The notes under the pieces are model-generated. The model was not told the DNA's origin. It saw only the letters and a program-made list of their open reading frames with translations, and searched no databases. This document shows, one piece after another, positions 6,294-10,292 of a stretch of DNA of 10,292 bases (positions are counted from its first letter, which is position 1; every line of letters starts with the position of its first letter). Source of the stretch: DASVEE01 sp036399695. Lineage in GTDB: Bacteria > Acidobacteriota > Thermoanaerobaculia > Gp7-AA8. The stretch lies in contig DASWMP010000280.1 in assembly GCA_036399695.1 (NCBI GenBank), forward strand, positions 1-10,292. The letters run 5' to 3'. The position numbers were made by a program, and so were the translations under genes.

Positions 6294-6323
6294 GCCGAGG
6301 CTGCCGGCCTGAAGCCAGAAGAA

Positions 6324-6617
6324 TCCGACGCGAAATCACACAAGTCCGACCTGAAGTCACACAAGTCCGACTTGAAGTCACACAAGTCCGACTTGAAGTC
6401 ACACACGTTCGACCTGAAGTCACAAAAGTCCGACTCAATGTCACACAAGTCCGACTTGAAGTCACACAAGTTCGACCCGAAGTCACAAAAATCCGACCTG
6501 AAGTCACACAAGTGCGACCCGACGTCACACACGTTTGACTTGAAGTCACAAAAATCCGACCTGGAGTCACACACGTTTGACCTGAAGTCACCTGAGTCCG
6601 ACCTGAAGTCGCTTCTT
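6324..6617. repeat. Tandem array of fourteen 21-bp repeats
   Basis: Fourteen contiguous units of exactly 21 bases run from 6324 to 6617. The common unit reads TCCGAC, then CTGAAG or TTGAAG, then TCACACAAG. GAC at unit positions 4-6 is invariant, and GTCAC is nearly so. Units differ by one to five substitutions and none has an indel. In the best-preserved units GACTTGAAGTC is palindromic (5-bp arms around one G), and GACTTG also pairs with CAAGTC at the unit end. In the DUF2277 frame each unit encodes a heptad such as SDLKSHK; other frames on both strands are open over long parts. Variation does not favour synonymous sites in that frame, which argues against strong selection on that peptide. 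Confidence 0.93.
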
Positions 6618-6828
6618 TCCGGGCTCGGTCAGCCCTTCCGGCCGACCCTGGCCGCCAGAGTCGTCTGGCGTGGCTTCCCGACCTGCGGCTTCGGCCGGGC
6701 GACCGAGCGCGAGCCCGGCGCCCCCGATCCCGGCGCCGCGGAGGGCGGCAGCGACAGCTTCGGCAGCTTGCGCGAGAGCGAGAGGCTGGACGTCCCGGCG
6801 CGCGGCTTACCGATCGAAGGTTTTCGCA
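6618..6828. other. Region after the repeat array, coding status unclear
   Basis: On the plus strand the repeat frame continues to a TAA at 6834-6836. On the minus strand a 66-codon frame (6829-6629, ATG start) encodes a very basic Ser/Pro/Arg-rich peptide beginning MRKPSIGKPRAG. Neither has a convincing ribosome-binding site or a recognisable domain. I list the region as unassigned. Confidence 0.3.
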
Positions 6829-6857
6829 TTGCCTAATCCTAACTCACTCGCTAGAAT
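6829..6857 (+). promoter_or_regulatory. Promoter of the tRNA-Ala gene
   Basis: The -35 TTGCCT (6829-6834) and -10 TAGAAT (6852-6857) are separated by 17 bases, close to the housekeeping sigma consensus. Transcription would begin near 6864, about 60 bases before the mature tRNA, with no gene between. Confidence 0.65.
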
Positions 6858-6923
6858 GCGCCCCGCCCCAGCCGGCGAGGAATTTTGTACTCCGAGTCGC
6901 GTTAGGGTTCGTGCCAAAAGCGT

Positions 6924-6999
6924 GGGGCTGTAGCTCAGTTGGGAGAGCGCCTGAATGGCATTCAGGAGGTCATCGGTTCGATCCCGTTCAGCTCCACCA
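6924..6999 (+). tRNA. tRNA-Ala (anticodon GGC)
   Basis: This is a complete 76-base cloverleaf. The acceptor stem GGGGCTG (6924-6930) pairs with CAGCTCC (6989-6995) with one G-U. The D stem is GCTC/GAGC. The anticodon stem CCTGA/TCAGG encloses ATGGCAT with anticodon GGC at 6957-6959. The T arm contains GGTTCGATCCC. The discriminator is A, and CCA is encoded (6997-6999). It reads GCC, and by wobble GCU. A promoter and a terminator flank it, so it forms its own transcription unit. Confidence 0.97.
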
Positions 7000-7016
7000 A
7001 CCTACGCGAACAACTG

Positions 7017-7042
7017 ACGGCGGCCGCAAGGCCGCCGTTTTT
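7017..7042 (+). terminator. Intrinsic terminator of the tRNA-Ala gene
   Basis: ACGGCGGCC (7017-7025) pairs perfectly with GGCCGCCGT (7030-7038) around a GCAA tetraloop and runs straight into a T-rich tract (7038-7042, then GTTTT). It starts 17 bases after the CCA end. Confidence 0.88.
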
Positions 7043-7046
7043 GTTT

Positions 7047-7106
7047 TCAGGGACAGCCGGTTGCCCGAGAACGGCCGCCAGCGCCCGCCGAGGCGTCGAG
7101 CAACCT
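7047..7106 (-). pseudogene. Possible remnant of a PIN-domain toxin start
   Basis: Right after the antitoxin stop (7109-7107) the same frame reads RLLDASAGAGG and ends at a TGA (7049-7047) after 19 codons. LLDAS resembles the first strand of VapC/FitB PIN toxins, where the Asp is catalytic and which usually start at this position behind their antitoxin. A TTG at 7103 could have been the start. The match is only about six residues, so this is a suggestion. The rest of a toxin gene is absent, because the tRNA terminator follows. Confidence 0.22.
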
Positions 7107-7346
7107 TCAACCTTCGCGATCCTGGCGAACGACCTCCACAGGATCGAGGGCATCGACCGGCAGCGCCGGCGCCGCCCGCCGAAGGCGCTCGATCGTCTCC
7201 TGGCGCGTCCGCCGTGACTCCAACTCAGGGATACGGGCCAGATCGGCGACAGCCTGTTGCGCGAGACTTCGCCGCTGCCGGTTGGCCCGCTCCGCCAAGG
7301 CAGCGTAGAGATCGTCGGGCATGTCTCGGATCTGAAGAGACGGCAT
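7107..7346 (-). CDS. FitA/VapB-type ribbon-helix-helix antitoxin (orphan)
   Basis: The protein has 79 residues from ATG 7346. The strand MPSLQIRDMPDDLYAALAERA and the following helices RRSLAQQAVADLARI form the ribbon-helix-helix fold typical of FitA-like antitoxins (compare ..L.IR.LPD.....L..RA). The C-terminal segment ends DPVEVVRQDREG, like the IREDR-type tail that fills the active site of the cognate PIN RNase. The protein would therefore bind DNA through its N-terminus and neutralise a toxin with its tail. No complete toxin gene is adjacent. Downstream are only a possible six-residue PIN remnant and the tRNA terminator. A dyad just upstream of the start suits autoregulation. It may act as a stand-alone repressor or antidote. 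Confidence 0.78.
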   Translation of the reverse strand: MPSLQIRDMPDDLYAALAERANRQRRSLAQQAVADLARIPELESRRTRQETIERLRRAAPALPVDALDPVEVVRQDREG

Positions 7347-7348
7347 GA

Positions 7349-7373
7349 ACACCGAAACGCATGCATTTCGTGT
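7349..7373 (-). promoter_or_regulatory. Candidate antitoxin operator
   Basis: This is an imperfect palindrome centred on GCATGC (7359-7364). GAAA and TTTC lie at 7354-7357 and 7366-7369, and ACAC and GTGT lie farther out. It sits 2 bases upstream of the antitoxin ATG, where ribbon-helix-helix antitoxins usually bind to repress their own promoter. Binding itself is inferred. Confidence 0.45.
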
Positions 7374-7390
7374 ACTCATTCCGGCAACGC

Positions 7391-7414
7391 AAAACGGCGG
7401 CCTCGCGGCCGCCG
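7391..7414 (-). terminator. Intrinsic terminator reading leftward (CsbD gene side)
   Basis: On the minus strand CGGCGGCC (7414-7407), loop GCGA, and GGCCGCCG (7402-7395) are followed by TTTT (7394-7391). It would end transcripts from the CsbD-like gene after they cross the REP element. Stem and loop differ by a single base from the tRNA terminator at 7017-7042, in the opposite orientation. Confidence 0.7.
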
Positions 7415-7425
7415 CTCGTCGTATG

Positions 7426-7490
7426 TGTAGGACAGGCACTCCTGCCTGTCCACCCCTGGTGCACGGACAGACAAGAGTGTCTGTCCTACA
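7426..7490. repeat. REP-like element of two facing hairpins
   Basis: The ends TGTAGGACAG (7426-7435) and CTGTCCTACA (7481-7490) are perfect inverted repeats. Inside are two hairpins, each with perfect 9-bp stems and 4-base loops: GGACAGGCA/TGCCTGTCC (7430-7451, loop CTCC) and GGACAGACA/TGTCTGTCC (7465-7486, loop AGAG). Thirteen bases separate them. This is the layout of a REPIN (two inverted REP units). It lies between the CsbD-like stop codon and the leftward terminator. Confidence 0.85.
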
Positions 7491-7510
7491 TCACACCAAG
7501 GTGCTGGTTG

Positions 7511-7711
7511 CTAGATGCGGTTCGGGTCGTTCTCGCCGGTGATGTCGCTCTTCAACTCGCCGTAGCCTTCGCGAATCGAGCCCTTGGCGCGTTCGGCCTT
7601 ACCTTCCACTTCGGTGCTGCGGTCGCCGACGAGTGCGCCAAATCCTTCTTTGACCGCACCCTTGACCTGCTCGAGCTTCCCTTTGATCTGATGTTCGTTT
7701 CCGCTTGCCAT
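7511..7711 (-). CDS. CsbD-like stress protein
   Basis: The protein has 66 residues. The start ATG at 7711 is preceded by GGAGG 8 bases upstream. The sequence MASGNEHQIKGKLEQVKGAVKEGFGALVGDRSTEVEGKAERAKGSIREGYGEL shows the two internally similar KGK.....G..KE.......D......GK.....G. halves that define the CsbD family. These are small, charged, glycine-containing helical-hairpin proteins, many of them induced by general stress; the molecular role is not established. Length is normal. It is monocistronic, with a REP element and a terminator downstream. Confidence 0.92.
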   Translation of the reverse strand: MASGNEHQIKGKLEQVKGAVKEGFGALVGDRSTEVEGKAERAKGSIREGYGELKSDITGENDPNRI

Positions 7712-7771
7712 GGATAGAACCTCCGAGGGTTATCTGTAGCAAGTGGGGTACCAGGGTGGACCGTTTTGATA

Positions 7772-7907
7772 GCCGGTGGTCGGTGGTCGGTGGTCGGGTT
7801 TTGCTTAGCTGGTTTTTGGTTGTTGGTTTTTGGTTGTTGGTGCTGCGCTCGGCGAACCATCCCTGACGTAGCGAAGCGCCAACAACCAACAACCACCAAC
7901 CGCCTCA
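7772..7907. repeat. AACAACC/AAAAACC inverted repeat, copy 2, with GGTGGTC repeats
   Basis: Three 7-bp GGTGGTC units (about 7776-7796) precede a left arm of GGTTTTTGG/GGTTGTTGG words (about 7811-7842). About 35 bases later comes a right arm of CCAACAACC words ending AACCGCCTC (to 7907), the same ending as at 3244-3254. The innermost arms GGTTGTTGGTGC and GCGCCAACAACC pair almost fully. The element separates the CsbD gene from the transporter stop codon and encodes nothing convincing. Confidence 0.7.
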
Positions 7908-9104
7908 CCCTCGCTTCACCGCCTCCCGCTCATCATGCCTCCGTCCCACCGTGTACCCGTTCGCGGCCCAGCCGGCGGTGACGGCGACGCCGAGGGCGGC
8001 GATGGTGCCGATGCCGGCTCCGGCGGCGTGGACGGCGCCGATCAGCCACCCGACGAGGGCGTCGTTGCCGCGATAGACGAAGGTGTCGATGAAGTTCTTC
8101 GCCTTGTACCGCTCCTCCGGGGTGACGACGGTGAACAGGACCTCGCGGCCCGGCCGGGTGAAGCCATGCTCGCCGACGCGGTGGATGACCTGCAGCACGG
8201 CGATGAGCCCCAGCCGCGGGAAGAACGCCAGGGCCGCCAGACCCGTGCCGATCAGCGCCGGCGCGGCGGCGAGCGCGAACTTGAGTCCGAAGCGCGTCAG
8301 GACGCGGGACGTGATCAGCGCCTGCGTGATCACGGTGATGCTGTTGTTCACGAGGTCGAGCAGCGCGAAGTAGCGCGTCCGCTCGCCGGAATCGGCGATG
8401 GTTCGCTTCACGATGTCCGCCTGCTCGAAGTACAGCAGCGTCGACACGGTCGTGTAGCAGATGACGATCAGCGCGATACGCCGCAGCGTCGGCGACCCCA
8501 GCGCCAGCTTGATGCCTGACAGGATGTGCCCGCCGATCTTCTGCTGCGGCGGCGCATCGACCCTCCGCCGGATGAAGAGCGAGAACAGGGACGCCAACCC
8601 GAGGAACACCGCGGAGATGGGCAGGAGATTCATCGGCCCGATCCTGGGCGCCAGCAGGGCGGTGATCATCGGTCCGCCGATGGCCCCGGCCGTCCCGCCG
8701 ATGGCGATGATGCCGTACATCTTCCGCGCCTCGGCTTCCTCGAACGAATCGGCCATCAGGCTCCAGAAGACCGACACCATGAAGAGGTTGAGCACCGAGA
8801 TCCCGATGAACAACGCCACGCCCCACGTCACGACGTTCGCCCCCTGCAACCCGGCATACGTCGCCAGCAGCAACACCGCACAGATGGCATACGTGGCGGT
8901 GGCAATGGCTTTCCGCTTCACCCGCGCCACGACCCACCCGAACAACGGCACGAGCAGCAGGGTGGCCACGAACGTCGCGGTAAACAGCCACGGCAACTTT
9001 TCGATCCCTGCCCGCGCCCCGATCTCATCCCGCACGGGACGCATGACAAAGTAGCCGCACAGAACGCAGAAGAAGGTCAGAAACGGCAACACAGCCCGAC
9101 GCAT
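7905..9104 (-). CDS. MFS transporter of the ATP:ADP-antiporter-like (Npt) group
   Basis: The protein has 399 residues from ATG 9104. The frame is open 98 codons further upstream, but that part has non-protein character and covers the 82-bp repeat. About 11-12 membrane segments are visible, beginning at VLPFLTFFCVLCGYFVMRPVRDEIG. The family pattern includes YFVMRPVRDE, NLFMVSVFWSLMAD, YGIIAIGGTAGAIGGP in the first half, and GFTRPGREVLFTVV, ERYKAKNFIDTFVYRGND in the second. These resemble Npt/TLC-related MFS proteins found in free-living bacteria and related to nucleotide exchangers of intracellular bacteria. The substrate is not known; nucleotide transport should not be assumed. The tail GRRHDEREAVKRG is charged and cytoplasmic. 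The stop codon touches the AACAACC repeat. Confidence 0.83.
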   Translation of the reverse strand: MRRAVLPFLTFFCVLCGYFVMRPVRDEIGARAGIEKLPWLFTATFVATLLLVPLFGWVVARVKRKAIATATYAICAVLLLATYAGLQGANVVTWGVALFIGISVLNLFMVSVFWSLMADSFEEAEARKMYGIIAIGGTAGAIGGPMITALLAPRIGPMNLLPISAVFLGLASLFSLFIRRRVDAPPQQKIGGHILSGIKLALGSPTLRRIALIVICYTTVSTLLYFEQADIVKRTIADSGERTRYFALLDLVNNSITVITQALITSRVLTRFGLKFALAAAPALIGTGLAALAFFPRLGLIAVLQVIHRVGEHGFTRPGREVLFTVVTPEERYKAKNFIDTFVYRGNDALVGWLIGAVHAAGAGIGTIAALGVAVTAGWAANGYTVGRRHDEREAVKRG

Positions 9105-9241
9105 GGCGCGCAAGGCTACATCCCGACGGCTTTCATGCTCGGCAACGTCGTGGTTAACGTTGGGAAACGACCGGAGGCCTCCGGCCGTCACCGCCGTCAC
9201 CACACCCGGCGACGCGCAAGCGGGGCCGATACGCAGCAACG
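9105..9241 (-). promoter_or_regulatory. Upstream region of the transporter gene
   Basis: These 137 bases lie between the transporter start and the REPIN-like element. CCGGAGGCCTCCGG (9171-9184) is a perfect 14-base palindrome. No clear -35/-10 pair or ribosome-binding site was found, so the transporter may be expressed from here or from read-through of the gene at 9326-10030. Confidence 0.3.
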
Positions 9242-9323
9242 ATCTCGGAGTGCGGTGGCGAATAGCCACCGCTCTGCTACACGTATAAAAGAGCGGCCGC
9301 TGATCGCCACCGCACTCCGGGAT
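9242..9323. repeat. REPIN-like 82-bp palindromic element, complete copy
   Basis: The terminal inverted repeats are 20 bases with one mismatch: ATCTCGGAGTGCGGTGGCGA at 9242-9261 against the complement of 9304-9323. Inside are a second hairpin (GGTGGC/GCCACC) and a CTCTGC...AAAAGAG core with TACACGTATA. The core is inverted compared with copy 1 at the window start. One end lies 2 bases after the TAG stop of the gene at 9326. It has no coding capacity, so it would need an enzyme supplied elsewhere, for example a RAYT-type transposase. Confidence 0.85.
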
Positions 9324-9325
9324 TA

Positions 9326-10030
9326 CTACCGCGCCATCACCCGCTCCTGCAGCGCCCGAATCACAAACGTCGCAGCAGCATCTCCCACCTCGATCCACTC
9401 GCTCGTCATATCGCCTACGCGCGTATCGAGCGCGTCATCGTGCATCGGGTGCACGATCGGCGCTTCGCCGTTGGCGATCACTCTCCGCAGCTCGAACAGT
9501 CGCGGCAGTGCGCGGCGGCCGCCGAGGGCGTCGACGGCGCAGCCGAGGCGGAGGATCGAGGTCTCTTCGTTCTCGTCGGCGCGGGCGAGATGCAGCAGTT
9601 GGAAGAGTGCCGTTCCCTCGTCCGTCGACGCGAGCTGCTGCGTTCCGAGCTGCAGGCCGTCGTACCAGGCGACGACGTCCGCGAGCGGCAGACGTTGAGG
9701 CGCTTCCGCGTACTCGAAAATCCGCGTACTGAACGTCAGCTCGCGTACGCGCAGCTCGCCGCCTGTGATCGAGACCGTGCCGCCGAATGACGCGGGCGCC
9801 GACAGGTTGAGCAGCAGAAAGAGGTCGTGGAAAAACAGCTCGACGTAAGCGGGCGCATCGCGGCGGTCGACGTCACCGCGCACCTTCACCTCCAGGCGGA
9901 TCTCCGGCGTGCCGAGGTCCGCCGGCCAGTCCGCAATCACCCGTACATTCCCATACACCCGCTCGCGAATCACAGCCGCCGGAATCCCTTCGCCGCGCGC
10001 GATCTCCGCTTCGTATCTGAGCTCGTTCAT
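9326..10030 (-). CDS. Uncharacterised soluble protein
   Basis: The protein has 234 residues. ATG 10030 was chosen because GGAGG lies 7 bases upstream; the frame is open 12 codons further without such a site. There is no signal peptide or clear membrane span. The only hydrophobic run is LFFHDLFLLLNLSAPASFGG near residues 80-95, which could be a buried helix. The N-terminal half is rich in beta-type segments (RLEVKVRGDV, GTVSITGGELRVRELTFSTR), and the C-terminal half is helical (LFQLLHLARADENEETSILRLGCAVDALGGRRALPRLFELRRVI). There is one cysteine only. I do not recognise the family. It ends in TAG directly followed by TAA, then the REPIN-like element. Confidence 0.75.
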   Translation of the reverse strand: MNELRYEAEIARGEGIPAAVIRERVYGNVRVIADWPADLGTPEIRLEVKVRGDVDRRDAPAYVELFFHDLFLLLNLSAPASFGGTVSITGGELRVRELTFSTRIFEYAEAPQRLPLADVVAWYDGLQLGTQQLASTDEGTALFQLLHLARADENEETSILRLGCAVDALGGRRALPRLFELRRVIANGEAPIVHPMHDDALDTRVGDMTSEWIEVGDAAATFVIRALQERVMAR

Positions 10031-10200
10031 GCTCGCACCTCCGGCCCAAAGCATCTCCCGCCGCAACCACCCGTCCGCGAATCTCTACCCCTCGTACCTC
10101 GGCGCGTCTGCCACTCCCTCGGCAGCGTCCCAAGTCCCCCGCGACCGCTCTACGATCCGTGGACGCCACCCCTGCCGAGTTTCCCTTCCGAGGAGGTCGG
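10031..10200. promoter_or_regulatory. Divergent intergenic region
   Basis: About 170 bases lie between the leftward gene starting at 10030 and the rightward ATG at 10201. The left side holds the ribosome-binding site of the leftward gene (around 10037-10043). The right side ends in GAGGAGGTCGG before the rightward ATG. No clear -35/-10 pair was found by eye. Confidence 0.4.
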
Positions 10201-10257
10201 ATGACTGAACGGACGACGGGTGAAGAAATCCTCGGCCGATCAGGAAGCCCGAGGTAA
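10201..10257 (+). CDS. Short 18-codon ORF with strong ribosome-binding site
   Basis: GAGGAGG ends 4 bases before ATG 10201, the strongest ribosome-binding site in the window. The ORF encodes MTERTTGEEILGRSGSPR and stops at TAA 10255-10257. That stop overlaps another ATG (10257) as TAATG, with GAGG 3 bases upstream of it. It may be a leader peptide coupled to the next gene, or the first part of a longer gene broken by a frameshift. The window ends too soon to decide. Confidence 0.35.
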   Translation: MTERTTGEEILGRSGSPR

Positions 10258-10292
10258 TGCGTGCTGGAAGTGCGCGGACGTGCTGCGATCTT
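10257..10292 (+). CDS. Possible start of a gene running off the window
   Basis: ATG 10257 overlaps the preceding TAA and has GAGG upstream. Twelve codons (MRAGSARTCCDL) are visible before the edge. No family can be assigned. Confidence 0.25.
   Translation, partial: MRAGSARTCCDL

Noticed and set aside
6324..6617. CRISPR array
   Set aside because: The units are contiguous 21-bp repeats without unique spacers, and no cas genes are present.
9105..9398. N-terminal extension of the transporter to 9398
   Set aside because: It would translate the REPIN-like element and part of the neighbouring gene. The membrane fold starts right after ATG 9104.
8526..9698. 390-codon plus-strand frame across the transporter and the 82-bp repeat
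   Set aside because: It crosses the repeat element and is antisense to a protein with clear membrane segments, with no motif of its own.

Overview
The window is about 10.3 kb of GC-rich bacterial chromosome with compact genes on both strands. The gene families, the strong G/C bias at third codon positions and several families of short dispersed repeats fit a soil-type bacterium, perhaps an acidobacterium. That placement is an impression from gene content and style; no taxonomic marker was compared.

Layout, left to right. Positions 1-136 hold a palindromic REPIN-like element and a partial duplicate of it. A minus-strand secreted zinc metalloprotease with four Ig-like repeats (118-2394) follows, then a minus-strand family 2 glycosyltransferase (2481-3203). 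A repeat-laden divergent promoter region separates this from a plus-strand Rrf2-type regulator (3305-3769), which overlaps an acyl-CoA dehydrogenase-like flavoprotein (3714-4754).

Next is a tightly coupled minus-strand trio (5946 down to 5052): a BFD-type [2Fe-2S] protein, an ArsC/Spx-type thioredoxin-fold protein and a small membrane protein, joined by two ATGA overlaps. The middle gene is the main discovery. Its frame is open from 5665 to 5321 except for one in-frame TGA, which sits exactly at the first cysteine of the CxxC active site, and a bacterial SECIS-like hairpin follows it. It is best read as a selenoprotein whose start would be missed by ordinary gene calling.

A DUF2277 gene (6021-6293) is followed by 14 tandem 21-bp repeats in the same reading frame beyond its TAG stop. 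Then come a tRNA-Ala(GGC) with a clear promoter and terminator, an orphan FitA/VapB-type antitoxin with a possible toxin remnant, a two-hairpin REP element and a CsbD-like gene. The right part holds a second AACAACC-type inverted repeat, an ATP:ADP-antiporter-like MFS transporter, a second full copy of the REPIN-like element placed just after the stop codon of an uncharacterised gene (9326-10030), and the first bases of a plus-strand transcription unit.

The genes do not form one pathway. Three local units stand out: the regulator/flavoprotein pair, the FeS/selenoprotein/membrane operon, and the repeat families placed at gene ends and in divergent promoters.
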